A DNA stretch of 64,000 nt. Source: Hyunsoonleella ulvae (GTDB taxonomy: Bacteria; Bacteroidota; Bacteroidia; Flavobacteriales; Flavobacteriaceae). Made by a program: the position numbers and the translations under genes. The DNA is taken from assembly GCF_016827605.1 (NCBI RefSeq), contig NZ_JAEPJQ010000001.1:496001-560000 (forward strand). The letters are read 5' to 3'. The notes beneath the pieces are model-generated. The model had not been told where the DNA came from and made no database searches. It saw only the letters and a list, made by a program, of their open reading frames with translations. Shown one piece after another: positions 27,630 to 35,760 of this stretch; the first letter of the stretch is position 1, and every line of letters begins with the position of its first letter.

Positions 27630-28406
27630 TTATTTGCTGTCGGATTGTATCAACTGCGTCAATTCAATAAACTCTTGAACTGTCAATTGTTCCGGACGTT
27701 TGCCAAATATAACATTTGCTTTTAAAATATCAGACAAATCCAATGTTTTTAAACTGTTACGAAGCGTTTTTCTGCGTTGTTGAAATGCTGTTTTTACCAC
27801 TCTAAAAAACAACACCTCATCGCATGGTAGTTTAAAATTTTCTTTTCTTGTGAGTCGTAATACGCCTGAATCTACTTTTGGTGGCGGATTAAAAACCGAA
27901 GGTGGTACCGTAAATAAATATTCAGCATCATAAAAGGCTTGGGTCAACACAGACAAAATACCATAAATTTTATTACCTCCTTTAGAGCAGATACGTTGCG
28001 CGACTTCTTTTTGAAACATCCCTGAAAACTCAGGAATTTGATGGCGCATCTCCAACGTTTTAAATACAATTTGCGAAGAAATATTATAAGGAAAGTTACC
28101 GATAATCGCCAAAGGCTCTCCTTTAAAAACCTCGTTTAAATCGTACTTTAAAAAGTCCTTTTCAATAATTCTTGGAGCGAGATTAAGATAATTAGCTTGC
28201 AGGTACTCTACCGATTCTGAATCGATTTCAATTACATAGGTTGTAGTATCCCTTTTCAGCAAATATTTGGTAAGCACACCCATACCAGGACCAATCTCTA
28301 AAACGTTTTTATAGCCATTTAAAGATAAGGTGTCTGCTATTTTTTGAGCGATGTTTTCATCCCTTAAAAAATGTTGACCTAGGTGTTTTTTTGCTCTTAC
28401 GCTCAT
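27630..28406 (-). CDS. rsmA: 16S rRNA (adenine(1518)-N(6)/adenine(1519)-N(6))-dimethyltransferase
   Basis: The 258-residue KsgA/RsmA enzyme dimethylates two adenines near the 3' end of 16S rRNA. The start [15 protein letters not shown] is characteristic. The SAM motif [15 protein letters not shown] is at about 36-50, and the catalytic motif NFPYNISS near 105 precedes the target-adenine site. The C-terminal helical domain is present. A degenerate tandem repeat separates it from the GIY-YIG-like gene upstream; mgtE follows. Confidence 0.96.
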   Translation of the reverse strand: MSVRAKKHLGQHFLRDENIAQKIADTLSLNGYKNVLEIGPGMGVLTKYLLKRDTTTYVIEIDSESVEYLQANYLNLAPRIIEKDFLKYDLNEVFKGEPLAIIGNFPYNISSQIVFKTLEMRHQIPEFSGMFQKEVAQRICSKGGNKIYGILSVLTQAFYDAEYLFTVPPSVFNPPPKVDSGVLRLTRKENFKLPCDEVLFFRVVKTAFQQRRKTLRNSLKTLDLSDILKANVIFGKRPEQLTVQEFIELTQLIQSDSK

Positions 28407-28460
28407 TGGCTTTTGGGTGTTGGCTTTTGGGTGTTGGCTGTTGGGTTTTAGCTGTTAGTT
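28407..28460. repeat. Degenerate tandem repeat (TTGGCTTTTGGGTG units) upstream of rsmA
   Basis: Two copies of TTGGCTTTTGGGTG are followed by TTGGCTGTTGGGTTTTAGCTG, filling the gap between rsmA and the upstream gene. A related short tract, TTGGCTTTTAGCTTTTAGC, lies at the thiD/thiE junction (50192-50217). Confidence 0.75.
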
Positions 28461-28465
28461 AAAAA

Positions 28466-29023
28466 TTATTGTTTACCTACCCAAGGGTTATACCTCTCTC
28501 TTAATTCTTTTTCTAAGTTAGTTATTATGAATTGAATTATCGGTTTATCTAAATCATCAATATTCTTATTTGTGATTTCAAAATAACTTACATAAACATC
28601 AACAAATTGTAGGAGGTATTTTTGATGTTTCAACTTTAAACTATACGTACTACTGTTAGTTTTCAGAAAACAATGTTCTTTTATTCTTGATGTTAATTTT
28701 TCGGATTTCCCAATATAAAAATAAAACTCTTTATCTACATCATTCCTTTTTTCAAATCTTTTAAGTGATATGTTTGGAACTTTTCTTGGAAGTTGTGTTG
28801 ATTTCCATTGCTTTTGGAATTCAATAGGACAGAACCCCTCTTTTCTTTTAATACGGAAAAGATATATTCCATATTCAAGGTGGTTAGGAAGTCCATGCAC
28901 AAAATTTTTATCAAAATTAACTTTACAAAAATTTTTAGAAAGTTCTGTTTGAGCCTTTACTAATAAACTTGGAAGCATCTTTTGCCAATTCGTAGAGGTA
29001 CTTTCCAAAAAATTTTCAATCAT
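28466..29023 (-). CDS. GIY-YIG nuclease-like protein
   Basis: The 185-residue protein has GIY at 52-54 and, after an unusually long spacer, YIG at 103-105 (FYFYIGKSEKLTSRIKEH). Arg113 and His117 follow at plausible catalytic spacing, and an E-x2-LRERYNPWVGKQ ending resembles the Glu/Asn end of GIY-YIG domains. That supports a GIY-YIG fold with an insertion, but it is a tentative assignment. It lies between rsmA and DUF4286, three bases from the latter, in a slot where Flavobacteria often have no gene, so it may be an acquired accessory gene. A DUF559 nuclease domain lies in leuS just upstream. Confidence 0.55.
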   Translation of the reverse strand: MIENFLESTSTNWQKMLPSLLVKAQTELSKNFCKVNFDKNFVHGLPNHLEYGIYLFRIKRKEGFCPIEFQKQWKSTQLPRKVPNISLKRFEKRNDVDKEFYFYIGKSEKLTSRIKEHCFLKTNSSTYSLKLKHQKYLLQFVDVYVSYFEITNKNIDDLDKPIIQFIITNLEKELRERYNPWVGKQ

Positions 29024-29026
29024 AAT

Positions 29027-29353
29027 TTACGTGAAATTCACAGTATACTCATCTATAATTTGAAGCTCGGTTCTAAATGCCAACATTTTATCGGCAAACT
29101 TTTTTAAGCCCTCTTGTCGTAATCTATCAGCATCCTCACGATAATAAGCATCTAAAGCCTCTCTTGAATAACTATGGTATTGAATGGAATAGGTTACACC
29201 ACCCATATCTTCCTCTACTAATACTCTGGTTAAGGTAGCCTTTTCAAACTTACCTGTTCCCAAAACTTGTGGAATATGTTCTTTAATCCATTTTAACCAT
29301 TCGTCATGGATAGATGCGTCTATGTTTGCTGTAACGTTGTAAATAAACTTCAT
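29027..29353 (-). CDS. DUF4286 family protein
   Basis: The 108-residue protein begins MKFIYNVTANIDASIHDEWLKW and has the compact ferredoxin-like pattern of DUF4286 (TYSIQYHSYSREALDAYYRE), resembling small antibiotic-monooxygenase-type or dimeric alpha-beta barrel proteins. No function is established. It starts two bases after leuS and is followed by the GIY-YIG-like gene; the leuS-DUF4286-rsmA order is common in Bacteroidota. Confidence 0.85.
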   Translation of the reverse strand: MKFIYNVTANIDASIHDEWLKWIKEHIPQVLGTGKFEKATLTRVLVEEDMGGVTYSIQYHSYSREALDAYYREDADRLRQEGLKKFADKMLAFRTELQIIDEYTVNFT

Positions 29354-29355
29354 GA

Positions 29356-32300
29356 TTACCCGACAATATTTACAATTTTACCAGGAACAACAATTACTTT
29401 TTTAGGTGTTCTACCCTGTAATTGGTCTTGGGTTTTTTCGTTTGCTAAAACTGCCTTTTCAATCTCATCTTTACTCATATCCATGGGTAACTCCATGGTA
29501 AAACGCATTTTCCCATTGAAGGAAATAGGATAGTTTTTACTACGCTCTACCAAATATTTCTCTTCAAATTTTGGGAATGGTGCTGTTGAAATGGACTCAC
29601 TATTTCCTAATTTTTCCCAAAGCTCTTCAGCAATATGCGGCGCATAAGGTGAGATTAAAATCAATAACGGCTCTAAAATGGCTTTTGAAGTACACTTTTG
29701 TTTTGTTAACTCATTTACTGCAATCATAAAGGTTGATACTGATGTGTTGAATGAAAAATTCTCAATATCTTCCTGAACCTTTTTGATGGTTTTATGTAAA
29801 GTCTTGAAGGCCTCCCCTAACCCCTCCGAAGGAGGGGAACTCTCACTCGAAAGGTAAAAACTTCCATTTTCGCCTTGGTGGTACAGTTTCCATAATTTTT
29901 TCAAAAAAGAATGTACACCAGTAATACCAGCAGTATTCCAAGGTTTGTATTGCTCTAACGGGCCTAAGAACATTTCGTAAAGACGAAGACTGTCTGCACC
30001 GTAATCTGCAACAATATCGTCTGGATTTACGACGTTGTATTTTGATTTGGACATTTTTTCGACTTCACGAGAAACTTTAAAAGTTCCATCTTCTTCAGTT
30101 ATAAACTCGGCATCTTTAAACTCTTCTCTCCAATTCTTAAAAGATTCAATATCAAGTTCGTCAGATGAGTTAATAAATGAAACATCTGCATGAATTTTTG
30201 TTTTACCAAAAATCACTTCAGGAATACTTTTATCTTGAATATATTTATCAAAAACTTCTCGAAGCTTTGACATGTATGTTTCAACTCTAAACTCCTCTTG
30301 TCCTTCAATACCCTCTTCATATAAATAAGCAGAAATAAAAACTTGAGGGACTTTATCATTATTGTGATTCAATCTGTACACAAAAGCACTAGTCCCTAAA
30401 ATCATCCCTTGGTTAATCAGCTTTTTAGCATATTCATCCGTAGGTACTAACCCTTTATCAAACAAGAATTTTTGCCAAAAACGAGAGTATAGTAAATGCC
30501 CGGTGGCATGTTCGCTACCGCCAATGTATAAATCTACATCTTGCCAATAGTCAAGCGCTGCTGCACTTGCAAATGCATCTGGATTGTTAGCATCCATATA
30601 ACGATTAAAATACCACGAACTTCCTGCCCACCCAGGCATGGTATTTAGCTCTAGAGCCCCACCTAACCTCCCCAAAGGGGAGGAATTCTCAAACTCCTCT
30701 TTAGAAACTATTTCTGCTTTGTCTCCATACTGTAACCAATGCCACTTTTTAGCATTACCTAATGGTGGTTCGCCAGTTTCTGTTGGTAAATACTTATCTA
30801 CCTCAGGCAATTCTAATGGTAAAAATTGCTCATCTATCATCTGTGGCAACCCATGCGCATCGTAATACACAGGAAATGGCTCTCCCCAGTAACGCTGTCT
30901 TGAAAATACAGCGTCTCGTAAACGATAGTTTGTGGTTCCTTTACCCTGCCCTATTTTTTCAAGTTCGTAAATAGCACGTTTAGTTGCTTTTTTGTAGTTC
31001 AATCCGTTTAGGAAATCACTATTAGCTATGATGGTTTTTTCTTTATCTGCAAAAGCTTCCTCAGAAATATCTACACCATCAAAAATATTTGGAATAGGAA
31101 TATTAAAATGTTTCGCAAAATCATAATCGCGTTGGTCTCCACAAGGCACACTCATAACTGCACCTGTACCGTATCCTGCCAATACATAATCACCTATCCA
31201 AATTGGGATGGGCACTTTAGTAAACGGATGCTCCGCATAGGCTCCCGTAAACGCTCCAGTAATAGTTTTTACATCTGCCATTCTATCGCGTTCACTTCGT
31301 TTTGCGGTTGCTTCAATATAAGCTTCAACCTCAGCTTTTTGTTCTGGAGTTGTTATTTGCGGCACTAAATCGTGTTCTGGAGCCAAAGTCATAAAACTTA
31401 CTCCAAAAATGGTATCAGGTCTAGTAGTAAATACTGAAATTGTATCCCCTCCTAAATCCTCCCCTAAGGGAAGGACTTGCTCACTCTCACGATTTTCACT
31501 CTTGATGGATTTTCTTTGTGATAATTCTTCTTGAATTTTAGTTAAAACACGATCAATATCTCCAATAACTTCCTCATTCTTAAATCGAATAACTTTATAG
31601 CAATCATTCTCTAATCGTTCTGTTCTTATTGCATCTTCTTCAATTTGCGACTCATGTATTTTCCCGTCAACCTCAATAATCAGCTTTTTATCTAGGCAAA
31701 CAAAATCTACAATATAATCTCCTATTAAATGTTGTTGCCTGAACTTAGCATTCAATTTTTTATTTCTCAACTGTTCCCAAAGTGTAGCCTCAGCCTCAGT
31801 TGGGTTAGCACGCATTTCTTTTGCTCTTTCTAACAACAAATGAGAATTATTCCCACCTGTCATATACACTGGTTGAGTTTTAATACTTGGTTTCGCTTCC
31901 CCTGTGGGGAAGGATAGGATGGGGAATTCAACTTGCGCTCCAACCGATTTCCCTATCCAGTTACGTTGACTTTCTTTTAGCGAATCCGTCCAATCTATCT
32001 TCTCTAAACCTTGAAGCAGCCGCTCAGCATAGGCAGAAATACGCATGCTCCATTGCGTCATTTTTTTACGAATTACAGGATGTCCTCCACGTTCTGAAAC
32101 ACCATTTACAATCTCATCATTTGCTAACACCGTCCCTAGTGCTGGACACCAGTTTACTTCGGTTTCAGCTAAATACGTTAATCTATATTGTAACAAGATT
32201 TGCTGCTGTTTTTCAGAAGAAAAATCATTCCAATCTTTAGCTGCAAATATTTCAACATCATCATCACTAACAGCATTTACATTAGCGTTTCCTTCAGTTT

Positions 32301-32793
32301 TAAAAATGGCAATCAATTCTGAAATGTCTTCAGCTTTATTACTTGTATTATTATACCACGAGTTAAATAATTGGATAAAAATCCATTGCGTCCATTTATA
32401 ATAACTAGGATCAGACGTGCGCACTTCACGAGACCAATCAAAAGAAAAGCCTATTTGGTCTAACTGTCTACGATATGTTGTAATATTTTCCTTGGTGGTA
32501 ATCGCTGGATGTTGTCCTGTTTGTATAGCATATTGTTCAGCAGGTAATCCAAAAGAATCGTACCCCTGCGGGTGCAATACATTAAACCCTTGATGACGTT
32601 TGTAACGTGCATAAATATCAGAAGCAATATATCCTAACGGGTGACCAACATGCAATCCCGCACCACTTGGGTATGGGAACATATCCAAAACATAATATTT
32701 TGGTTTGTCACTATTATTTTCGGCTTTAAACGTTTGGTGTTTTGCCCAATAGTTTTGCCATTTCTTTTCAATTTCGTTGAAATCGTATGTCAT
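29356..32793 (-). CDS. leuS: Leucyl-tRNA synthetase with in-frame DUF559 nuclease insertion
   Basis: The 1145-residue class I synthetase charges tRNA-Leu. The HIGH-type motif HVGH is at 48-51 and KMSKS at about 912-916, so both active-site halves are intact. Normal homologues are about 160 residues shorter. The excess is one block at about residues 290-451, between VGAQVEF and SVFTTRPDTIFG, at the entry to the CP1 editing domain. Within it, residues about 315-430 are a DUF559 domain (PTEAEATLWEQLRNKKLNAK, Asp363, Glu374 and Asp376 in VDF...IIEVDG). Two further short in-frame insertions encoded by a palindromic repeat lie near residues 704-713 and 985-994. The frame is uninterrupted, so the enzyme is probably made and active. 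A TAAATTTG promoter box lies at 32862-32869. Confidence 0.95.
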   Translation of the reverse strand: MTYDFNEIEKKWQNYWAKHQTFKAENNSDKPKYYVLDMFPYPSGAGLHVGHPLGYIASDIYARYKRHQGFNVLHPQGYDSFGLPAEQYAIQTGQHPAITTKENITTYRRQLDQIGFSFDWSREVRTSDPSYYKWTQWIFIQLFNSWYNNTSNKAEDISELIAIFKTEGNANVNAVSDDDVEIFAAKDWNDFSSEKQQQILLQYRLTYLAETEVNWCPALGTVLANDEIVNGVSERGGHPVIRKKMTQWSMRISAYAERLLQGLEKIDWTDSLKESQRNWIGKSVGAQVEFPILSFPTGEAKPSIKTQPVYMTGGNNSHLLLERAKEMRANPTEAEATLWEQLRNKKLNAKFRQQHLIGDYIVDFVCLDKKLIIEVDGKIHESQIEEDAIRTERLENDCYKVIRFKNEEVIGDIDRVLTKIQEELSQRKSIKSENRESEQVLPLGEDLGGDTISVFTTRPDTIFGVSFMTLAPEHDLVPQITTPEQKAEVEAYIEATAKRSERDRMADVKTITGAFTGAYAEHPFTKVPIPIWIGDYVLAGYGTGAVMSVPCGDQRDYDFAKHFNIPIPNIFDGVDISEEAFADKEKTIIANSDFLNGLNYKKATKRAIYELEKIGQGKGTTNYRLRDAVFSRQRYWGEPFPVYYDAHGLPQMIDEQFLPLELPEVDKYLPTETGEPPLGNAKKWHWLQYGDKAEIVSKEEFENSSPLGRLGGALELNTMPGWAGSSWYFNRYMDANNPDAFASAAALDYWQDVDLYIGGSEHATGHLLYSRFWQKFLFDKGLVPTDEYAKKLINQGMILGTSAFVYRLNHNNDKVPQVFISAYLYEEGIEGQEEFRVETYMSKLREVFDKYIQDKSIPEVIFGKTKIHADVSFINSSDELDIESFKNWREEFKDAEFITEEDGTFKVSREVEKMSKSKYNVVNPDDIVADYGADSLRLYEMFLGPLEQYKPWNTAGITGVHSFLKKLWKLYHQGENGSFYLSSESSPPSEGLGEAFKTLHKTIKKVQEDIENFSFNTSVSTFMIAVNELTKQKCTSKAILEPLLILISPYAPHIAEELWEKLGNSESISTAPFPKFEEKYLVERSKNYPISFNGKMRFTMELPMDMSKDEIEKAVLANEKTQDQLQGRTPKKVIVVPGKIVNIVG
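29811..29840 (+). repeat. GC-rich palindromic repeat, solo copy inside leuS (3' part)
   Basis: The CCTCCCCTAACCCCTCC half is followed by GAAGGAGGGGAAC, giving a CCCCTCC/GGAGGGG hairpin plus a conserved CCTCCCCTAA arm. Read on the leuS strand it encodes SPPSEGLGEA, in frame. Same family as 30657-30684, 31446-31474, 31895-31924 and 34087-34115. Confidence 0.85.
30657..30684 (+). repeat. GC-rich palindromic repeat, solo copy inside leuS (middle)
   Basis: CCCCACCTAACCTCCCC, AAA, GGGGAGG: a CCTCCCC/GGGGAGG hairpin with the conserved CCTAA arm, same orientation as the copies at 29811 and 31446. It encodes SPLGRLGGA in the leuS frame. Confidence 0.88.
31446..31924. mobile_element. DUF559-encoding insertion bounded by inverted palindromic repeats, in frame within leuS
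   Basis: The right boundary (31446-31474) is CCCCTCCTAAATCCTCCCC, TAA, GGGAAGGA. The left boundary (31895-31924) is the same motif in inverse orientation, CTTCCCC, TGT, GGGGAAGGATAGGATGGGG. Between them lie about 420 bases encoding a DUF559 (Vsr-like PD-(D/E)XK) domain with no stop codon. The boundaries coincide with where leuS homology is interrupted. I infer a mobile or once-mobile unit. It has no splicing motifs of an intein and no intron-like features. Confidence 0.75.
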
Positions 32794-32817
32794 CGTTTTT
32801 TTAATATAATTTTCAGG

Positions 32818-32857
32818 TTACCGCTAACTGTCACTGCGCACTGCATACTGAATTAAA
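32818..32857. repeat. Short repeat-like tract in the leuS leader
   Basis: On the leuS strand it reads CAGTATGCAGTGCGCAGTGA followed by CAGTTAGCGGTAACC, a run of degenerate CAGT-type units between the promoter box and the start codon. It resembles simple repeat debris rather than a regulatory site. Confidence 0.4.
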
Positions 32858-32861
32858 GTCG

Positions 32862-32869
32862 CAAATTTA
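32862..32869 (-). promoter_or_regulatory. Candidate leuS promoter -7 box
   Basis: TAAATTTG on the minus strand matches TAnnTTTG; no clear TTG at -33. It would start the leuS-DUF4286-GIY-YIG-rsmA-mgtE transcript. Confidence 0.4.
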
Positions 32870-32961
32870 AACTTATTATACCACTATTAAAAGTTTACAC
32901 GTTCTTATTGAAAACGATTTATTTTACTTTAGTATTTTTACAACATTAATCCAGTTTCTTT

Positions 32962-33840
32962 ATGAGTTCATCCTTTGAAAAACACCAAAAACGTCGCCTA
33001 GTATCCTCGTACATATCTGTGGTCATCAGCATAGCTTTGGTATTATTTTTATTGGGCTTATTGGGGATGCTGGTATTGAATGCCAAAAAAGTATCCGACC
33101 ATTTTAAAGAGCAAGTAGTAGTTACCATTTACCTAAAAGACACGGCCAAAGACGTAGAACGCAAACAACTTGAAAAAAGTTTAGCCATGGCTAATTATGT
33201 AAAGTCTACCGAATATGTCTCAAAAGAACAGGCTGCAGCTTTTATGAAAGCTGAAACTGGCGAGGATTTTATGGATTTTGTGGGTTATAATCCGCTACAA
33301 AACTCTATAGATGTACATTTAAAAGCAGATTTTGTGACTTCTGAGCACCTGGAAAAAATTTCAACAGAAGCATTAAATAAAAAGTTTGTTGATGAAGTTA
33401 TTTATGATAACGACCTAGTAAATTTAGTAAATGATAATGTTAAAAAGATTAGCTTCTGGGTTTTGTTTATTAGTGGCATTTTTACGCTGATTGCTGTTTT
33501 ACTGATTAATAGTTCCATAAGGCTAGCTGTTTACTCTAAACGTTTTACAATTAAGACCATGCAAATGGTGGGCGCAACCAAGCGTTTTATTCGTCGTCCG
33601 TTCATCTGGAAAAGTATTCGTTTGGGTATTGTAGGAGCTATTTTAGCTCAAATAGGTATGGGATTCATTCTTTACTTTGTGAACCAATCTTATTCTGAGC
33701 TAAACTTATTAGCAAATCCCTTTTTAATGGTATTGTTATTTGTGATAGTTTTTGCCTTAGGCATCGTAATTACTTGGATAAGCACCCATTTTGCCACACA
33801 GCGCTTCTTGAATTTAAAAACAGATGAGTTGTATTATTAG
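32962..33840 (+). CDS. ftsX: Cell division protein FtsX
   Basis: The 292-residue ABC-type permease subunit partners FtsE to control cell-wall hydrolases at the septum. A cytoplasmic N-terminus is followed by one helix (about 18-42), a large periplasmic loop (about 45-165) and three C-terminal helices in the FtsX-domain arrangement. SKRFTIKTMQMVGATKRFIRRPF is the cytoplasmic coupling segment (around 190-212). ftsE is not in this window, as usual in Bacteroidota, where ftsX is followed by DUF3098 and uppP. Confidence 0.95.
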   Translation: MSSSFEKHQKRRLVSSYISVVISIALVLFLLGLLGMLVLNAKKVSDHFKEQVVVTIYLKDTAKDVERKQLEKSLAMANYVKSTEYVSKEQAAAFMKAETGEDFMDFVGYNPLQNSIDVHLKADFVTSEHLEKISTEALNKKFVDEVIYDNDLVNLVNDNVKKISFWVLFISGIFTLIAVLLINSSIRLAVYSKRFTIKTMQMVGATKRFIRRPFIWKSIRLGIVGAILAQIGMGFILYFVNQSYSELNLLANPFLMVLLFVIVFALGIVITWISTHFATQRFLNLKTDELYY

Positions 33841-33960
33841 TAAAACTCTATTTTGAAAAGTCTATAAGACGCACTCAAAATTGTTAGTTGAACTAATCCC
33901 GCTTCTTAGCGAGATCTTTGCCTGTAAACCATATGCATGAATTAATTTTTAAAATTTTTT
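33841..33960. other. Intergenic stretch after ftsX with a small hairpin
   Basis: No gene. ATCCCGC/GCGAGAT (33896-33915) forms a hairpin with one wobble pair on the minus strand. Nearly the same hairpin is in the greA leader at 46047-46066, suggesting a short dispersed palindrome. Confidence 0.45.
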
Positions 33961-34069
33961 GGGCGCCTGCCTGCCGGCAGGCAGGTTACCACAAGGGTCG
34001 GGCTTTACGTTCCAAGTCCTCGCACCTCCTGCGTCGGGCTGTGGGCTTTCCTCTGCAATCCCTAACGCG
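33961..34069 (-). repeat. Dispersed intergenic repeat, GCGTTAGGG family, copy 2
   Basis: Read on the minus strand it begins GCGTTAGGGATTGCAGAGG and ends in CGCCC. Here the AAAGCCCGACCC block is uninterrupted. The perfect palindrome CCTGCCTGCCGGCAGGCAGG (33966-33985) instead splits the terminal GGTAACGCCC. Confidence 0.8.
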
Positions 34070-34086
34070 CCACTCTTGCTCTAAAA

Positions 34087-34115
34087 CCTTCCCCTAACCC
34101 CTCCAAGGAGGGGAA
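34087..34115 (+). repeat. GC-rich palindromic repeat, intergenic copy
   Basis: CCTTCCCCTAACCCCTCC, AA, GGAGGGGAAC. Nearly identical to the copy at 29811-29840 in leuS, here in non-coding DNA between ftsX and the DUF3098 gene, next to a GCGTTAGGG-family repeat. Confidence 0.88.
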
Positions 34116-34263
34116 CACCTTGCTTTCCCAAGAGGACTTGGAAATATAAACAGTTAGACTTTCTAAGTTTCAAAGTAGAACCTTAAAAACAAAAGAAATT
34201 TTAAACCCATATTAACACTTCATCTTAAATAAATCATTTACTTTGCATTAATTCTATTAAACC

Positions 34264-34518
34264 ATGGGAGAAAAAAAACGTAAGGACGCCGCAAAACCAA
34301 CATTTGTTTTTGGCAAGAAAAACTACAAATTCATGTTTATCGGTTTAGCTTGTATTGCTCTTGGCTTTATTTTAATGGCTGGTGGCGGTAGCGACGACCC
34401 AAATGTTTTCAATCCCGAAATATTTTCTTGGAGACGTATTCGTCTGGCACCAACTTTAGTTTTAATAGGCTTTGTTATCCAGATTTATGCCATTTTATTG
34501 AATCCTGATAAGAAGTAA
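34264..34518 (+). CDS. DUF3098 domain membrane protein
   Basis: This 84-residue protein has two helices (about 22-41 and 60-79) separated by a short loop (GGGSDDPNVFNPEIFSWRRI) characteristic of DUF3098. The N-terminus is basic. It normally lies between ftsX and uppP in Bacteroidota, as here, and may assist FtsX or envelope synthesis, but no function is established. A TTACTTTG near-consensus box lies about 20 bases upstream. Confidence 0.88.
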   Translation: MGEKKRKDAAKPTFVFGKKNYKFMFIGLACIALGFILMAGGGSDDPNVFNPEIFSWRRIRLAPTLVLIGFVIQIYAILLNPDKK

Positions 34519-34553
34519 CTCATTCCTGCTTACGTAGAAAAGACAAAGCCAAT

Positions 34554-35681
34554 TCATATCAAATGCTGTTTAGCAAAATGCTCTGCCATTTTTGTTACAT
34601 AACTAAAATCGTTTTTCATAGCATCTTCAAAATCTTTGGCATGATGTATAATCGCATCGGTGTATTCCAAACCTAATCTTTTAATATCAGTTTCGTTTAA
34701 ATCTACAGCACCACAAAACGCAGCTACTTTTATCTTTTGTGCTTCCGTAGAAGCTAAAACCCCTTTTATTGTTTTTCCTGAAAAAGTTTGAGCATCCAAC
34801 TTACCTTCACCTGTAATAATCCAATCTGCATCTTTTATATTTTTATCAAATTGCGCCAAATCCTTTATCAATTCAATTCCCGATTTTAAATATCCATTAA
34901 GAAACACTTTTGATGCTATCCCCATACCGCCAGCTGCACCTGCACCCATAACCAACTGTGCATCAACATTAAAAGTGCGTTGTAATATTTTAGAGAAATC
35001 TTCAAGTCCTGTATTCAACATTTCAACATCCAAATGGGTTGCGCCTTTTTGTTTCGCATACACATAAGCCGCTCCGTTTTCTCCATATAAAGGGTTAGAC
35101 ACATCACAAGCTACTTTAAAATTCACATCTTTAAGTTTCGGATGTACTTTGGAAATATCTATTGTTTCTATCTGTGATAAATTTGCCCCAATGGGTTTTA
35201 CCTCAGCGTCATCCCCATCTAAAAAATGATACCCCAAAGCACTGGCCATTCCAATGCCACAATCGTTTGTAGCACTTCCACCAATACCCAAAATCACTGT
35301 TTTTACCCCTCTTTTTATAGCATCTTTTATTAATTCTCCAGTACCAAAGGTTGTAGCATTCTTACAATCCAATTGTTCTGGATTAAGCAATTTTACACCG
35401 GATGCCTCTGCCATCTCTATAAAGGCGGTTTTTGTTGATGATGCATACAAATACGATGCCTCTACAGGTTTAAAAAACGGATTACTAACCTTTACTTTAA
35501 CAACCTTACCCGCTAAATAATAATTTACAACTGCAATAGTACCATCCCCACCATCAGCAAGTGGTAATTTTATAATATCACAATTTGGAATTATTGTTCG
35601 AATACCACTTTCTACAGCATTACAAAACTCCAATCCTGTTAACGAGTTTTTAAACTTATCTGGTGCTAAAACAATTTTCAT
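34554..35681 (-). CDS. Glycerate kinase
   Basis: The protein of about 375 residues matches the GarK/GlxK glycerate kinase family, which phosphorylates D-glycerate with ATP. It begins KIVLAPDKFKNSLTGLE and has the core LGIGGSATNDCGIGMASALG, followed by GAGAAGGMG and TGEGKLDAQTFSGK. I start at ATG 35681; five upstream residues to 35696 are not family-like. It opposes the ftsX-uppP-truB genes as an inserted single gene, and nothing nearby shows which glycerate route it serves. Confidence 0.94.
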   Translation of the reverse strand: MKIVLAPDKFKNSLTGLEFCNAVESGIRTIIPNCDIIKLPLADGGDGTIAVVNYYLAGKVVKVKVSNPFFKPVEASYLYASSTKTAFIEMAEASGVKLLNPEQLDCKNATTFGTGELIKDAIKRGVKTVILGIGGSATNDCGIGMASALGYHFLDGDDAEVKPIGANLSQIETIDISKVHPKLKDVNFKVACDVSNPLYGENGAAYVYAKQKGATHLDVEMLNTGLEDFSKILQRTFNVDAQLVMGAGAAGGMGIASKVFLNGYLKSGIELIKDLAQFDKNIKDADWIITGEGKLDAQTFSGKTIKGVLASTEAQKIKVAAFCGAVDLNETDIKRLGLEYTDAIIHHAKDFEDAMKNDFSYVTKMAEHFAKQHLI

Positions 35682-35748
35682 TCCTCTAAAATACAACTCA
35701 TTTTCCTAAAGTTTAGACCACAAAACTTCATTTGTATCACTATTTTAA

Positions 35749-35756
35749 TATTTTTG
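35749..35756 (+). promoter_or_regulatory. Candidate uppP -7 box
   Basis: TATTTTTG matches TAnnTTTG but ends only four bases before the ATG, so the transcript would be nearly leaderless; no TTG at a proper distance. Confidence 0.25.
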
Positions 35757-35760
35757 CGGC

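Noticed and set aside
31446-31924. Intein in leuS
   Set aside because: The inserted block lacks a Cys/Ser start, splicing blocks and a terminal His-Asn; its boundaries are palindromic repeats, so it is translated and retained rather than spliced.
31446-31924. Group I or II intron in leuS
   Set aside because: The insert is fully open in the host frame and too short for an intron core, so RNA splicing is not needed.
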